Source: Oceanicola sp. (GTDB lineage: Bacteria; Pseudomonadota; Alphaproteobacteria; Rhodobacterales; Rhodobacteraceae). From it: a DNA stretch of 64,000 bases. Both the position numbers and the translations under genes were made by a program. Positions within the stretch are counted from its first letter, which is position 1. Every line of letters starts with the position of its first letter. Shown piece by piece: positions 34,684-46,403 of the stretch. Where the stretch lies: assembly GCA_017792405.1 (NCBI GenBank), contig CP051231.1, positions 1,156,011 to 1,220,010 on the forward strand. The letters are read 5' to 3'. The notes under the pieces are model-generated. The model was not told the DNA's origin, ran no database searches, and saw nothing but the letters and a program-made list of their open reading frames with translations.

Positions 34684-36498
<1,815 letters not shown>

Positions 36499-37851
36499 CT
36501 ACTTGGCCTCTTTCTTTGCTGCCTTGGCGGCGCGGAGCCTGTCCATCAGTTTGCGGGCGAGGCCCGGTTTGTTGGTTTGACGCCCACGGGCGACGGCGAG
36601 GGCGCCATCGGGGACATTCTCGGTGATGACGGAGCCAGAGGCGGTGAGCGCCTCGGTGCCCACGGTCACGGGGGCGACGAGCATGGTGTTGGAGCCGATA
36701 AAGGCGCGGGCGCCGACCTCGGTGCGGTGCTTGAAGACGCCATCGTAGTTGCAGGTGATGGTGCCCGCACCGATGTTGGCGGCCTCGCCGATGCTGGCAT
36801 CGCCGATGTAGCTGAGGTGGTTCACCTTGGCGCCTTCGCCGATCTCGGCGTTCTTGACTTCGCAGAAGTTGCCGACCTTGGCGTTGTTCGCCAGTTCAGC
36901 GCCGGGGCGGAGGCGGGCGTAGGGGCCGACCTGGGCACCTTGGGAGACGTGGCAGCCTTCGAGGTGAGAGAAAGCGCGGATTTCGGCGCCGGTTTCGACG
37001 GTGACGCCGGGGCCGAAGACGACATAGGGCTCGATCATGGCGTCGCGGCCGATCCATGTGTCCCACGCGAAATGGACGGTCTCGGGCGCGGTCAGGGTGA
37101 CGCCATTCTCCAGCGCTTCGGCGCGTTTGGCCTGCTGGAAGGCGGCCTCTGCGGCGGCGAGGTCGGCGCGGGAGTTGACGCCCATGGTCTCGGCCTCATC
37201 GCAGCGGACCACGCCGCAAGAGAGGCCGCGAGCGCGGGCGATGGCGACGATGTCGGTGAGGTAATACTCGCCGGAGGCGTTGTCGTTGGTGACATCATCA
37301 AGGAGCGAGAAGAGCGTGGTGGCATCGGCGCAGATGACGCCGGAGTTGCAGAGGGGGATGGCCCGCTGTGCCTCGGTCGCGTCCTTGTATTCGATGATGG
37401 CCTCTAGGCTGTCGCCGTCCATGAAGAGGCGGCCGTAGCGGGCCGGGTCGGCGGGCTCGAAGCCGAGGACGACGACGGCGTGGGTCGCGCGGGCCTCCAG
37501 CATGGCTTGCAGGGTCTCGGGGCGGATGAAGGGGGTGTCGCCGTAGAGGACGATGGCATTGCCCTCGGCGCCGGAAAGCGCCTCGCGGGCTTGCAGAACG
37601 GCGTGGCCGGTGCCGAGGCGGTCTTCCTGAATGACCACATTTGCGGCCTCGTCGATCTCGGCCACGGCGGCCTCGACCGCCTCGGCGCCGTGACCGGCGA
37701 CCACGACCATGCGGGCGGGCTCCAGCGCGGAGCCTGCGTGCATGGCATGGGCCAGCAGCGGCGCGTGGGCGACCCGGTGCAGGACTTTCGGCATGTCCGA
37801 CTGCATACGGGTGCCTTGCCCCGCAGCGAGGATGATCAGGCTGGTGCTCAT
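36499..37851 (-). CDS. glmU: bifunctional UDP-N-acetylglucosamine pyrophosphorylase / glucosamine-1-phosphate N-acetyltransferase
   Basis: Last two steps of UDP-GlcNAc synthesis. 450 residues: N-terminal uridyltransferase with LAAGQGTRMQSDMPKVLH (8-25), GDTPFI near 101; C-terminal left-handed beta-helix (about 245-440) with hexapeptide repeats and AKVGNFCEVKNAEIGEG, NYDGVFKHRT. Immediately upstream of glmS on the same strand, giving a compact amino-sugar unit. Complete with no oddities. Confidence 0.97.
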   Translation of the reverse strand: MSTSLIILAAGQGTRMQSDMPKVLHRVAHAPLLAHAMHAGSALEPARMVVVAGHGAEAVEAAVAEIDEAANVVIQEDRLGTGHAVLQAREALSGAEGNAIVLYGDTPFIRPETLQAMLEARATHAVVVLGFEPADPARYGRLFMDGDSLEAIIEYKDATEAQRAIPLCNSGVICADATTLFSLLDDVTNDNASGEYYLTDIVAIARARGLSCGVVRCDEAETMGVNSRADLAAAEAAFQQAKRAEALENGVTLTAPETVHFAWDTWIGRDAMIEPYVVFGPGVTVETGAEIRAFSHLEGCHVSQGAQVGPYARLRPGAELANNAKVGNFCEVKNAEIGEGAKVNHLSYIGDASIGEAANIGAGTITCNYDGVFKHRTEVGARAFIGSNTMLVAPVTVGTEALTASGSVITENVPDGALAVARGRQTNKPGLARKLMDRLRAAKAAKKEAK

Positions 37852-37983
37852 GGCCCGCTGCCCCTTTTGTTCTGCTCAACTCCGGTTATACCCGGAGCAC
37901 TTGGCCCCGTTCTACCCGCATGGTGCAGGGTGGCAAGGGGCTGGTGGGTCACATGTGGTGACGGATTGTGACAGGGGAGCGCC

Positions 37984-38649
37984 ATGAAAACGGTGGTTTT
38001 CGACCTCGATGGAACGCTGGCGGATACCAGCAAGGACCTGATCGCGGCGGCCAATGCCTGCTTTGTCGCGCGGGGGCTGGGCGAGTTGCTGGACCCGCTG
38101 GCTGATGCGCGGTGGGCGTTCAGGGGTGGGCGGCGGATGCTGTCGCTCGGGTTCGAGCGGGCCGGTGTGGGCGCGGAGGCGGCGGATTGGGTCGAGGCGG
38201 ATTTTGCCCCGCTGGTGGCGCATTATGACGCCAACATTGATGTGCATACGGTGCTTTACCCCGGCGCGGTGGAGGCGGTGGAGGCGCTGCGCGGGGCGGG
38301 CTATGCGGTGTCTGTCTGCACCAACAAGCCGGGCGCGCAGACCGAGAAGCTGCTGGGCCGCCTTGGTGTGCGGGAGATGTTCGGCGCGGTGGTGGCAGCC
38401 GATACGCTGCCCGTGCGCAAGCCCGACCCGGCGCCCTATTTTGCCGCTGTGGAGCGGGCCGGGGGCACGCGGGGCATCCTGATTGGCGATACCGAGACCG
38501 ACCGGGAGACGGCGCGGGCGGCGGGCATTCCTTGCGTGCTGGTCACCTTCGGCCCCGATGGGCGGGGCGTGGAGGCGCTGGAGCCGGAGGCGCTGCTGGA
38601 TCATTTCGACGACCTGCCCGCGCTGGCGGGGCGGCTGCTGGCCGATTGA
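37984..38649 (+). CDS. gph: phosphoglycolate phosphatase (HAD family)
   Basis: 221-residue HAD hydrolase. Motif I is VFDLDGTLADTS with nucleophile Asp 7 and acid Asp 9; motif II is VSVCTNKPG near 112; motif III/IV is RKPDPAPYF and ILIGDTETDRETARAAG near 168. This set matches Gph, which dephosphorylates 2-phosphoglycolate from DNA repair or photorespiration. Divergent from glmU. Related HAD phosphatases have other substrates, so the exact role is probable rather than proven. Confidence 0.85.
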   Translation: MKTVVFDLDGTLADTSKDLIAAANACFVARGLGELLDPLADARWAFRGGRRMLSLGFERAGVGAEAADWVEADFAPLVAHYDANIDVHTVLYPGAVEAVEALRGAGYAVSVCTNKPGAQTEKLLGRLGVREMFGAVVAADTLPVRKPDPAPYFAAVERAGGTRGILIGDTETDRETARAAGIPCVLVTFGPDGRGVEALEPEALLDHFDDLPALAGRLLAD

Positions 38650-38691
38650 CAGCCGATTGACGGGCAGGCAGCGGCGGAGCAGGGTGCGGCC

Positions 38692-39891
38692 ATGAGCGAA
38701 GTCTTTACCGGAAATTTCACCCAGCAGGAGCCGCTGCCGCAGGCTTCGCTCGATGCCGCGATGGCGGTGCTCGGGCATGGGCGGCTGCACCGTTACAACC
38801 TGACCCCCGGGGAGACCGGCGAGGTGGCGCTGCTGGAGCAGGAGTTTGCTGCCTTCGTGGGGGCGAAGTATTGCCTCGCCACCGCGAGCGGCGGCTCGGC
38901 CATCGGGCTGGCGCTGCGGGCGGTGGGTGTAAAGCCGGGGGACCGGGTGCTGACCAACGCCTTCACGCTCGCCCCTGTGCCGGGGGCGATTGCGGCGCTG
39001 GGGGCGGAGCCGGTGTTCGTGGAGGTGACGGACGGGCTGGTGATTGACCTCGATGACCTTGAGGCGAAGGCGGGGCAGGCGGAGGTGCTCCTGCTGTCGC
39101 ACATGCGCGGGCATATCTGCGACATGGGGCGTCTGATGGAGATTTGCGACGCGGCAAACGTGACCGTGGTCGAGGATTGCGCCCACACGATGGGGGCCAC
39201 ATGGGAGGGGGTGCAGAGCGGGCGGCACGGCGCGGTGGCCTGCTACTCGACCCAGACCTACAAGCATATGAACTCCGGCGAGGGCGGCTTGCTGGTGACG
39301 GATGACGAGGACATCGCGGCCAAGGCGGTGCTGCTCTCGGGCTCCTACATGCTCTATGAGCGCCATACCGCGGCGCCGGGGGCGGAGGTGTTTGCACGGC
39401 ACCGGATGGAGACGCCCAACATCTCGGGCCGGATGGACAACCTGCGCGCCGCGATCCTGCGCCCGCAGCTTGCCGAGCTGCCGCGCCAGATCGGGCGGTG
39501 GAACGAACGCTATCGGTCGGTAGAAGAGGGCATTCGTGGCACGCCGGGGCTGACGGTGGTGGAGCGGCCGGAGCAGGAGAGCTTTGTGGGCTCGTCGATC
39601 CAGTTTCTGCTGAAGGGCTGGAGCGCCGGGGCCGTGGGCGAGGTGCTGGAGCGCTGCCTGAAGCGGGGCGTGGAGCTGAAGTGGTTTGGCGGGGCCGAGC
39701 CGGTGGGCTTTACCTCGCGCTACGCTCATTGGCGCTATGCGGCCAGCCCAGAGTTGGGGCAAACCGATGGGGTGCTGTCGGGGCTGATGGACATGCGCCT
39801 GCCGCTGACCTTCTCGATTGCCGACTGCGAGTTGATCGCGCGGATCATCCGGGCCGAGGTGGGTGCGGTGTTTCAGGCCCGCGAGGGCTGA
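38692..39891 (+). CDS. DegT/DnrJ/EryC1-type aminotransferase
   Basis: 399-residue PLP enzyme of the sugar aminotransferase family. ATASGGSAIGLALRA near 64-77, the cofactor pocket VEDCAHTMGATW (160-171) and the Schiff-base Lys in STQTYKHMNSGEGG (Lys 191) are clear. Relatives transfer an amino group to keto-sugars for polysaccharide or antibiotic synthesis; no sugar-nucleotide genes adjoin it here, so its substrate is open. It follows gph by 42 bases. Confidence 0.85.
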   Translation: MSEVFTGNFTQQEPLPQASLDAAMAVLGHGRLHRYNLTPGETGEVALLEQEFAAFVGAKYCLATASGGSAIGLALRAVGVKPGDRVLTNAFTLAPVPGAIAALGAEPVFVEVTDGLVIDLDDLEAKAGQAEVLLLSHMRGHICDMGRLMEICDAANVTVVEDCAHTMGATWEGVQSGRHGAVACYSTQTYKHMNSGEGGLLVTDDEDIAAKAVLLSGSYMLYERHTAAPGAEVFARHRMETPNISGRMDNLRAAILRPQLAELPRQIGRWNERYRSVEEGIRGTPGLTVVERPEQESFVGSSIQFLLKGWSAGAVGEVLERCLKRGVELKWFGGAEPVGFTSRYAHWRYAASPELGQTDGVLSGLMDMRLPLTFSIADCELIARIIRAEVGAVFQAREG

Positions 39892-39905
39892 GGCTTATCA
39901 CCTTT

Positions 39906-39923
39906 CATTTCAGGGCTGAAATG
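39906..39923. promoter_or_regulatory. palindrome before the first SH3b gene
   Basis: CATTTCAG-GG-CTGAAATG, perfect 8-base arms, 14 bases after the aminotransferase stop and 162 bases before the SH3b gene. It could be an operator or part of a terminator; a GCGGGATTCCGC then GGGTTTTT stretch follows at 39931-39950. Confidence 0.4.
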
Positions 39924-40085
39924 GCTAACGGCGGGATTCCGCTGGGTTTTTCGTGCTGTGGTTGCGGCGAAAATCCGTGATGGAACCGGCTGACCGCCCC
40001 GCCTGTTGTCGCCCCACACCAGCCGGGCAGCGAGGCTCTCTTGCGGAGGACCCGGCAAAGGAAAAAGCGAACAGGAGATATCCAG

Positions 40086-40727
40086 ATGTTCAAGAAGCTC
40101 ACCCTGAGTGCCGCCGCCCTGTGCGTGGCCGCGACCCCCATTCTGGCCGCCCCGGCGACCGCCACGACCGACCTCAACCTGCGTGCCGGCCCCGGCCCGG
40201 AGTTTGAAGTGATCGGCGTGATTGCTGGCATGGATCAGGCCGAAGTGGAAGGCTGCATCGAAGAAGGCGCATGGTGCCAGGTCACCTACAACGGCCAGAC
40301 CGGTTGGGCCCACCGTGGCTACCTGAGCGGCTCGGCTACCGAGGCGACGAAGGTCACCACCACACGCACCGTCACCTACATGAAGGAAGGCGGCAATGAG
40401 GGCGCAGGCGCCGCGGCTGGTGCCGTGACCGGCGGTGCGCTGGCTGGCGCGCTGATCGGCGGCCCGGCGGCGATTGCCGCAGGCGTGGTGCTTGGCGCGA
40501 ATGCCGGTAGCGAAGCTGTGCCGGAGCCCGAGACCCGCACCGTGACCTATGTGACCGAAAACCCGGTTGCGCCGGTTTACCTCGACGGTGAGGTGGTGCT
40601 TGGGGCCGGTATCCCCGAAGATGTGGAGATCTACTCGATCCCGGAGAGCGAGTACTCCTACCTCAACGTGAACGGTCAGGACGTGCTGGTGCGCGACGAC
40701 CGGACGATCGTGTACATCTACCGCTGA
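40086..40727 (+). CDS. exported SH3b protein with DUF1236-like tail
   Basis: 213 residues: signal peptide (1-21, ending ILAAP), bacterial SH3 domain (about 27-80: TDLNLRAGPGPEFEVIGVI, WCQVTYNGQTGWAHRGYL), a Gly/Ala-rich hydrophobic linker (about 104-143) of glycine-zipper type, and a C-terminal DUF1236-like module (IPEDVEIYSIPESEYSYLNV, VRDDRTIVYIY). SH3b domains bind wall peptides, so a periplasmic wall-associated role is likely. A strong terminator follows. The next gene is a shorter paralogue. Confidence 0.85.
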   Translation: MFKKLTLSAAALCVAATPILAAPATATTDLNLRAGPGPEFEVIGVIAGMDQAEVEGCIEEGAWCQVTYNGQTGWAHRGYLSGSATEATKVTTTRTVTYMKEGGNEGAGAAAGAVTGGALAGALIGGPAAIAAGVVLGANAGSEAVPEPETRTVTYVTENPVAPVYLDGEVVLGAGIPEDVEIYSIPESEYSYLNVNGQDVLVRDDRTIVYIYR

Positions 40728-40751
40728 TACGGCGGGATGAAGGAGCAAGAG

Positions 40752-40779
40752 AGGGCGGCCCACGTGGGTCGCCCTTTTT
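40752..40779 (+). terminator. rho-independent terminator after the SH3b/DUF1236 gene
   Basis: Stem AGGGCGGCCCAC / GTGGGTCGCCCT (one G-T mismatch) ending in TTTTT, 25 bases after the stop codon. Separates the two SH3b genes into different transcripts. Confidence 0.8.
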
Positions 40780-40878
40780 GCGTGGGTTGGAGGAACCTGT
40801 GGCGGCAGTGGCGGGTTGAGCCGTGAGGTGCGCGCGCGGTTCTACCGGTCGCGCCCTGACGGACGAGAGGGACATGCC

Positions 40879-41436
40879 ATGAAAACCTTACTGACCGGCA
40901 CGATTGCCGCGCTGAGCCTTGGCGCAGGTGCGCAGGGCGTGGCCGCACCTGCTTTCGTTGCCGCTGACCTCGAGTTGCGCGCTGGCCCCGGCCTCGATTA
41001 CGCGGTGGTGGGCATGCTGACCGCTCAGCAGAGCGCCGAGGTGGAGGCTTGCGTGGAAAACGGGCCGTGGTGCCGTGTTCGTGCTGGCGAAGAGGCCGGC
41101 TGGGCGCATCGCGGTGCGCTGAGCGCGAGTGACAAGGTGCATGTGCCGGTGCGCGCGGCTACCATCGCGTGGCGGGCTGATGCCGAGACAGAGGGCGTGG
41201 TGGGCGCTGATGTGATGGGCGGCATTGTTGCGACCCAAGCGGAGGCCGATCCGCTGATCGTGATCTCTGACGAGGCGATTTCTCTCTACTTCAATGAGCG
41301 CATGGGCGCTGGCGGTTCGGAAGAGGGTGCCAGCCTGCTCGGGGCGCCGGGGAGCCGCGTGAGGTTTCACGCGGTGGACGGTGAGATGCGTGGTTTTGGG
41401 CCGGGCACGGCGACGACGGTCTTCAACAGCCGTTGA
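40879..41436 (+). CDS. exported SH3b protein, second copy
   Basis: 185 residues: signal peptide (1-23, ending GVAAP), SH3b domain (about 28-83: ADLELRAGPGLDYAVVGML, WCRVRAGEEAGWAHRGAL) clearly paralogous to the preceding gene, then a different C-terminal region with LIVISDEAISLYFNERM. The shared NLRAGPG/ELRAGPG, EVEGC/EVEAC and GWAHRG motifs show tandem duplication followed by divergence. Function unknown; periplasmic, probably wall-associated. Confidence 0.82.
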   Translation: MKTLLTGTIAALSLGAGAQGVAAPAFVAADLELRAGPGLDYAVVGMLTAQQSAEVEACVENGPWCRVRAGEEAGWAHRGALSASDKVHVPVRAATIAWRADAETEGVVGADVMGGIVATQAEADPLIVISDEAISLYFNERMGAGGSEEGASLLGAPGSRVRFHAVDGEMRGFGPGTATTVFNSR

Positions 41437-41536
41437 AGGCGAGAAGGCGCGTTTTCCTGGCGGCTTCAGGTAAGCTTGGAGTCGCTCATCTGGCGCGACG
41501 GGAATCGTTGACCGCGGCTTCGGCCTCTTCTACTAT

Positions 41537-41552
41537 TTGAACGCTTGTTCAA
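41537..41552. promoter_or_regulatory. shared operator, leucine operon copy
   Basis: TTGAACGCTTGTTCAA, the same TTGAAC-N4-GTTCAA inverted repeat as at 21480-21495, 21 bases upstream of the isovaleryl-CoA dehydrogenase start. Distance to the first start codon is almost identical in both operons (22 and 20-21 bases). Confidence 0.72.
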
Positions 41553-41572
41553 TAAATGGGAGGAGCAGGCGT

Positions 41573-42733
41573 ATGTTTGCTGGACAGCTGAAGTTCGACC
41601 TTGGCGACGAGGTGGAGGCGCTGCGCGAGATGGTGCATCGCTTTGCGCAGGAGCGCATTCGCCCGATTGCGGCGGAGGTGGACGCGAAGAACGAGTTCCC
41701 CGCCGAGCTGTGGCGCGAGCTGGGGGAGCTGGGGCTCTTGGGTGTGACGGTGCCGGAGGAGTTTGGCGGCGCGGGGATGGGCTACCTGGCCCATGCGGTC
41801 GCGGTGGAAGAGATCGCGCGGGCCTCGGCCTCGGTCTCGCTCTCCTATGGTGCGCATTCCAACCTCTGCGTGAACCAGATCCGGTTGAATGGCTCGGAAG
41901 AGCAGAAGGCGAAGTATCTGCCGGGGCTGGTGAGCGGCAAACACGTAGGCGCGCTGGCGATGAGCGAGGCGGGCGCGGGCTCGGACGTGGTTTCGATGAA
42001 ATTGCGCGCCGAGAAGCGGAACGATCATTACCGGCTGAACGGGACGAAATACTGGATCACCAACGGCCCGGATGCGGACACGCTGGTCGTTTATGCCAAG
42101 ACCGACCCGGAGGCGGGATCGAAGGGGATCACCGCCTTTCTGATCGAGAAATCGATGGTCGGGTTTTCCACCAGCAAGCATTTCGACAAGCTTGGGATGC
42201 GCGGGTCGAACACGGCAGAGCTGGTGTTCGAGGACGTGGAGGTGCCGTTCGAGAACGTGCTGGGCGAGGAAGGTGGCGGCGTGAAGGTGCTGATGTCCGG
42301 CCTCGACTACGAGCGCGTGGTGCTGGCGGCCATCGGGCCGGGGATCATCGCGGCCTGTCTGGATGAGGTGATGCCGTACTTGGCCGAGCGGAAGCAGTTC
42401 GGCAAGCCGATCGGGTCGTTTCAGCTTATGCAGGGGAAGATTGCCGATATGTATGTGGCGCTCAATTCTTCGCGCGCCTACGTCTACGAGGTGGCCAAGG
42501 CCTGCGACCGGGGTGAGGTGACGCGGGCGGATGCGGCGGCCTGCTGCCTTTACGCCAGCGAGCAGGCGATGGTGCAGTCGCATCAGGCGGTGCAGGCAAT
42601 GGGCGGCGCGGGCTTTATGGCCGATGCACCGGTGGCGCGACTGTTCCGCGATGCGAAGCTGATGGAGATCGGCGCGGGCACCAGCGAGATCCGGCGGATG
42701 CTTGTGGGGCGTGAATTGATGGCGGCGGTGTGA
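41573..42733 (+). CDS. ivd: isovaleryl-CoA dehydrogenase
   Basis: FAD enzyme oxidising isovaleryl-CoA to 3-methylcrotonyl-CoA in leucine breakdown. 386 residues, with [19 protein letters not shown] near 137, the EYD-like region [16 protein letters not shown] near 245 where the isovaleryl-specific catalytic Glu lies (DYERV), and the C-terminal [14 protein letters not shown]. The start at 41573 follows GGGAGGAG. First gene of a coupled leucine operon: its stop overlaps the next start (GTGA). The leader carries the shared TTGAAC palindrome. Confidence 0.95.
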   Translation: MFAGQLKFDLGDEVEALREMVHRFAQERIRPIAAEVDAKNEFPAELWRELGELGLLGVTVPEEFGGAGMGYLAHAVAVEEIARASASVSLSYGAHSNLCVNQIRLNGSEEQKAKYLPGLVSGKHVGALAMSEAGAGSDVVSMKLRAEKRNDHYRLNGTKYWITNGPDADTLVVYAKTDPEAGSKGITAFLIEKSMVGFSTSKHFDKLGMRGSNTAELVFEDVEVPFENVLGEEGGGVKVLMSGLDYERVVLAAIGPGIIAACLDEVMPYLAERKQFGKPIGSFQLMQGKIADMYVALNSSRAYVYEVAKACDRGEVTRADAAACCLYASEQAMVQSHQAVQAMGGAGFMADAPVARLFRDAKLMEIGAGTSEIRRMLVGRELMAAV

Positions 42734-43044
42734 GGGCGGCGATTGCCCTCCTCCTGATGACCGTGAGCGTGGAGGCGCAGGTGAAGCAACCGGGCACATA
42801 TGACGCCATCGTGGCACGGCTCGATGCCTGTTTTGCAGCGGGCGGCGATGACAGGGCCTGCGTGGATGCGGCACTGGTGGAGTGCTTGAATGCGGGCAAT
42901 TACGAGGCCTGCGCAGAGCATATGGCGGCGGCGATGCTGGCGCGGGCCGAAGAGGCCTGCTCGGGCGGCTTGCCGGACCCGGGCTGCAAGCTGAGGGTCG
43001 CGGGCGAGGCGCTGATCGCGGCACGAAAGGAGGCGGCGAAATGA
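42730..43044 (+). CDS. small Cys-rich exported protein in leucine operon
   Basis: 104 residues from a GTG that overlaps the ivd stop (GTGA). Signal peptide (about 1-17, ending SVEAQ), then six Cys in a mature part of about 87 residues (RLDACF, DRACVD, VECLN, YEACAE, EEACSG, PGCKLR), likely three disulfides in the periplasm. Its stop overlaps the next start (ATGA). The Cys spacing is faintly like that of the LprI-type protein encoded next. Function unknown. Confidence 0.75.
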   Translation: MRAAIALLLMTVSVEAQVKQPGTYDAIVARLDACFAAGGDDRACVDAALVECLNAGNYEACAEHMAAAMLARAEEACSGGLPDPGCKLRVAGEALIAARKEAAK

Positions 43045-43535
43045 GGTGGATGATTGCTCTGCTGGCCCTGACCGGACCGGCGATGGCGCAGGACGTGCCG
43101 TTTGACCCTGCGGTGACCGAGCAATGCGAGGCGAACGGGCCGGAGCTTGCCGAGCGCGAGGCCTGTATCGGGCATGGCGCTAACCTTTGCATGGATCGGA
43201 TGGAGGGCGGCCATTCGACCATGGGGATGAACGGCTGCCTCGATGCCGAGTTGCAATATTGGGACGGGCGGCTGAATGCGCATTATCGCGAGGCGATGGC
43301 GCGGGCGAAGGCTTTTGATGCGGATATGGCGACGGCGCAGAACGGGCTGCTCTCGTCGGAAGAGACGCTGCGCGAGATGCAGCGGGCGTGGATCGCCTAT
43401 CGCGATGCCAAGTGTGATTTCGTTCGGTCGCAGTGGAGTGGCGGCACCGGGCAGGGGCCTGCGATGCTGTCTTGCCTGATGGTCGAGACCGGGCGGCAGG
43501 CGCTGTGGCTTCAGGTGCAAGCGGTGAACATGTGA
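43041..43535 (+). CDS. LprI-like (DUF1311) exported protein
   Basis: 164 residues with a signal peptide (1-17, ending AMAQD) and a DUF1311/lysozyme-inhibitor LprI-like domain: CIGHGANLCMDRMEGG, CLDAELQYWDGRLNAHYREAM and MQRAWIAYRDAKCDFV are the family signatures. Known members bind lysozyme or sit in the envelope. Coupled to both neighbours by 4-base overlaps. Its place between leucine enzymes is not metabolically obvious. Confidence 0.85.
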   Translation: MRWMIALLALTGPAMAQDVPFDPAVTEQCEANGPELAEREACIGHGANLCMDRMEGGHSTMGMNGCLDAELQYWDGRLNAHYREAMARAKAFDADMATAQNGLLSSEETLREMQRAWIAYRDAKCDFVRSQWSGGTGQGPAMLSCLMVETGRQALWLQVQAVNM

Positions 43536-44350
43536 GCGGGGAGAGCGATCTCCCGGACCGCGACCGCCGGATGGAGGCGGCGCTGGCTGCCGCGATGGCG
43601 GAGCAGAAGAAGTATGAGCAGAAGCGGTATTCGCGCCTCGGGCGCGGGGCCGAGAAGGCGACGGCGCCGATTGGCGGGCTGCTACGGCGCTTCGTGCCGC
43701 CGGGGCTGCTGCGCCGGGCGCTGGTGGTGGCGGACCGGGGCGCGGGCTGGACGCTGCCTGTGGCTCTGCATGATACCAACGATCTGGCGGCCTGCGATGC
43801 CTCGGCGCTGCGCGTGCAGGGCTGGGCGGCGGGCACTGGCGCGGCCTCTGGCGGCGCGGCGGGCTGGTTTGGCGGGCTGGGGATGACGCTGGATATTCCA
43901 GCGACGATCAGCCTCGCGGCCCGCACGGTGCGGGCGACGGGGCAGGCCTATGGCTTCGAGGGGGAGGGCGAGGAAGAGCTTGTCTTTCGCCTGATGGTGC
44001 TGGAGCTGGCCACGGTGCGCGGGCTGGAGGGGCGCAAGGAGAGCCTTGGCAAGGTGAACCAGTTGGCCCGCGAGTTGCAGAGTCCGGAAGTGCGCTATGT
44101 GCTCGAGAAGGGCGCGGATTGGGTGGTCGACAAGGTCGTCGACCGTGTGGCGCGAGGCCTTGGCACCGACCTGCTGAAGCGCAAGGCGGCGCAGGTGGTG
44201 CCGCTGGCGGGCGCGGCGATTGGCGCGGGTGTGAACGCGAGCTTTCAGACAGATGTGGCGCGGGCGGCGCGGTATGGCTTCAGGCTGAGGTGGCTGATGC
44301 ACCGGCAGCTTCTGCCTGCCCCCGAGGCCGCGCCGGAGGAGACGGAATGA
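43532..44350 (+). CDS. EcsC-family protein
   Basis: 272 residues from a GTG overlapping the previous stop (GTGA). A charged N-terminal helix is followed by the Gly/Ala-rich hydrophobic EcsC core ([21 protein letters not shown] near 110-130, [30 protein letters not shown] near 228). EcsC proteins are membrane-associated with unknown biochemical role. It ends overlapping the carboxylase beta gene (ATGA), so it is made with the leucine enzymes. Confidence 0.85.
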   Translation: MSGESDLPDRDRRMEAALAAAMAEQKKYEQKRYSRLGRGAEKATAPIGGLLRRFVPPGLLRRALVVADRGAGWTLPVALHDTNDLAACDASALRVQGWAAGTGAASGGAAGWFGGLGMTLDIPATISLAARTVRATGQAYGFEGEGEEELVFRLMVLELATVRGLEGRKESLGKVNQLARELQSPEVRYVLEKGADWVVDKVVDRVARGLGTDLLKRKAAQVVPLAGAAIGAGVNASFQTDVARAARYGFRLRWLMHRQLLPAPEAAPEETE

Positions 44351-45957
44351 AGATCAGATCACAGCTTGTCGTGAAGTCCGAGGACTATGCCGCCAACCGG
44401 GCGGCCTCGGAGGCGGCGCTGGCTCGCGCACGGGAGGCGGCGGAGGCGGCGGCGCTGGGCGGCGGCGAGAAATCCCGCGCGCGGCATGTGAGCCGGGGCA
44501 AGATGCTGACGCGCGACAGGGTGGCGGGGCTGCTGGACCCGGGATCGCCGTTTCTGGAGGTTGGCGCCACGGCGGCGCACGGGATGTATGGCGGCGATGC
44601 CCCGGCGGCGGGGATGATCGCTGGTGTCGGCCGGGTGAAGGGCCGCGAGGTGATGGTGCTGGCCAATGACGCCACGGTGAAGGGCGGCACCTATTATCCG
44701 ATGTCGGTGAAGAAGCACCTGCGGGCGCAGGAGATTGCCGAGCAGTGCCGCCTGCCGTGCGTCTATCTGGTGGACAGCGGCGGGGCGAACCTGCCGAACC
44801 AGGATGAGGTCTTTCCCGACCGAGACCATTTTGGCCGGATCTTCTACAACCAGGCGCAGATGAGCGCGAAGGGGATTGCGCAGATCGCGGTGGTGATGGG
44901 CTCCTGCACCGCGGGCGGGGCCTATGTGCCGGCGATGAGCGATGTGAGCATCATCGTGCGCGAGCAGGGCACGATATTTCTGGCCGGGCCGCCGCTGGTG
45001 AAAGCGGCAACGGGCGAGGTGGTGAGCGCCGAGGATCTGGGCGGCGGCGATGTGCATACGCGGCTCTCCGGCGTGGCGGACATGCTGGCGGAGGATGATG
45101 CGCACGCGCTGGCGCTGGCACGGGAGGCGGTTGGCTCGCTGCAGGGGTATGGCGGCGTTGGGTTGGCACCCAACCTACAACCGGCGGAAGCGCCTGCTTA
45201 TGATCCGGACGAGATTCTCGGGATCGTGCCCAGCGATCCGCGCCAGCCGTGGGACATTCGTGAGGTGATTGCCCGCGTGGTGGACGGCTCCCGGTTTGAC
45301 GAGTTCAAGCCGAGGTATGGCGAGACGCTGGTGTGCGGCTTTGCCCATGTGGAGGGGATGCCGGTTGGGATCGTGGCCAACAACGGTGTGCTCTTCAGCG
45401 AGAGTGCGGTGAAGGGGGCGCATTTCGTGGAGCTGTGCTCGCAGCGAAAGATCCCCTTGGTGTTCTTGCAGAACATCACCGGCTTCATGGTCGGGCGGAA
45501 ATACGAGAACGAGGGGATCGCGCGACACGGGGCCAAGATGGTGACGGCGGTGGCGACGACAAGCGTGCCCAAGATCACCCTGCTGGTCGGTGGCTCCTTT
45601 GGAGCGGGCAACTACGGCATGGCCGGGCGGGCCTATTCGCCTCGGTTCCTCTGGACATGGCCGACCTCGCGGATTTCGGTGATGGGCGGCGCGCAGGCGG
45701 CGGGGGTGCTGGCCACGGTAAAGCGCGATGCGATCGAGCGCGGCGGCGGCGCGTGGAGCGAAGAGGAGGAGGCGGCCTTCAAACAGCCGGTGCTGGACCA
45801 GTTCGAAGAGCAGTCTGACCCGCTCTATGCCAGCGCGCGGCTTTGGGATGACGGGATCATCGACCCGAGGAAGAGCCGCGAGGTGCTGGCCCTCAGCTTG
45901 CGTGCCGCGCTGAACGCCCCCATCGAGGAGACGCGCTTTGGCGTGTTCCGGATGTGA
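44347..45957 (+). CDS. methylcrotonyl-CoA carboxylase, carboxyltransferase (beta) subunit
   Basis: 536 residues of the acyl-CoA carboxylase beta family. Conserved blocks are [19 protein letters not shown] near 47, [21 protein letters not shown] near 139, [15 protein letters not shown] near 185 and [15 protein letters not shown] near 377. The methylcrotonyl substrate is assigned from ivd, the biotin subunit and HMG-CoA lyase in the same operon. Overlaps EcsC gene upstream and the nuclease gene downstream by four bases each. Corresponds to mccB/liuB. Confidence 0.93.
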   Translation: MKIRSQLVVKSEDYAANRAASEAALARAREAAEAAALGGGEKSRARHVSRGKMLTRDRVAGLLDPGSPFLEVGATAAHGMYGGDAPAAGMIAGVGRVKGREVMVLANDATVKGGTYYPMSVKKHLRAQEIAEQCRLPCVYLVDSGGANLPNQDEVFPDRDHFGRIFYNQAQMSAKGIAQIAVVMGSCTAGGAYVPAMSDVSIIVREQGTIFLAGPPLVKAATGEVVSAEDLGGGDVHTRLSGVADMLAEDDAHALALAREAVGSLQGYGGVGLAPNLQPAEAPAYDPDEILGIVPSDPRQPWDIREVIARVVDGSRFDEFKPRYGETLVCGFAHVEGMPVGIVANNGVLFSESAVKGAHFVELCSQRKIPLVFLQNITGFMVGRKYENEGIARHGAKMVTAVATTSVPKITLLVGGSFGAGNYGMAGRAYSPRFLWTWPTSRISVMGGAQAAGVLATVKRDAIERGGGAWSEEEEAAFKQPVLDQFEEQSDPLYASARLWDDGIIDPRKSREVLALSLRAALNAPIEETRFGVFRM

Positions 45958-46403
45958 GGCGGCTGAGACGGTGGCGCTGGCGGCTTGCAATGCTGGCGGC
46001 CCTGCTGGTGGCCGGGCCGGGGCTGGTGGACATGGCCTTCGGCTACGCGCGGCAGGCCGGCACCTGCCGGGTGACTGCCGTGGTGGATGGCGACACGGTG
46101 AAGATGATCTGCCCCGAGGCGGGCCGAGTGCGCGGGCGGATCGTGGGGCTGGATGCGCCCGAGGTGAAGGGCGAGTGCATGGCTGAGCGCTGGGCGGCAT
46201 GGCGCGCCACGCAGGCGCTGCGCTGGCGGCTTTGGACGGCGCGGCGCGTGGGCGCGGAGCCGGGCGGGGTGGACCGCTACGGCCGGGTGCTGGTGCGGCT
46301 CACGCTCGACGGGCGCGATGCGGCGCAGGGGATGATCGACAGCGGCCACGCCCGCGCCTATGGGGGCGGCAAACGGCAAGGATGGTGCGGAGGCACGGCA
46401 TGA
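45954..46403 (+). CDS. thermonuclease-family exported protein
   Basis: 149 residues starting at a GTG inside the carboxylase stop. A basic N-terminus and one hydrophobic helix (about 10-27) precede a SNase-like OB fold: [13 protein letters not shown] near 38-50, [15 protein letters not shown] near 59-73 and [10 protein letters not shown] near 105. The Asp, Arg and catalytic-type residues of the nuclease are present, though the Glu position is uncertain. Likely a periplasmic or membrane-tethered nuclease; presence in a leucine operon is unexplained. Confidence 0.82.
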   Translation: MRRLRRWRWRLAMLAALLVAGPGLVDMAFGYARQAGTCRVTAVVDGDTVKMICPEAGRVRGRIVGLDAPEVKGECMAERWAAWRATQALRWRLWTARRVGAEPGGVDRYGRVLVRLTLDGRDAAQGMIDSGHARAYGGGKRQGWCGGTA

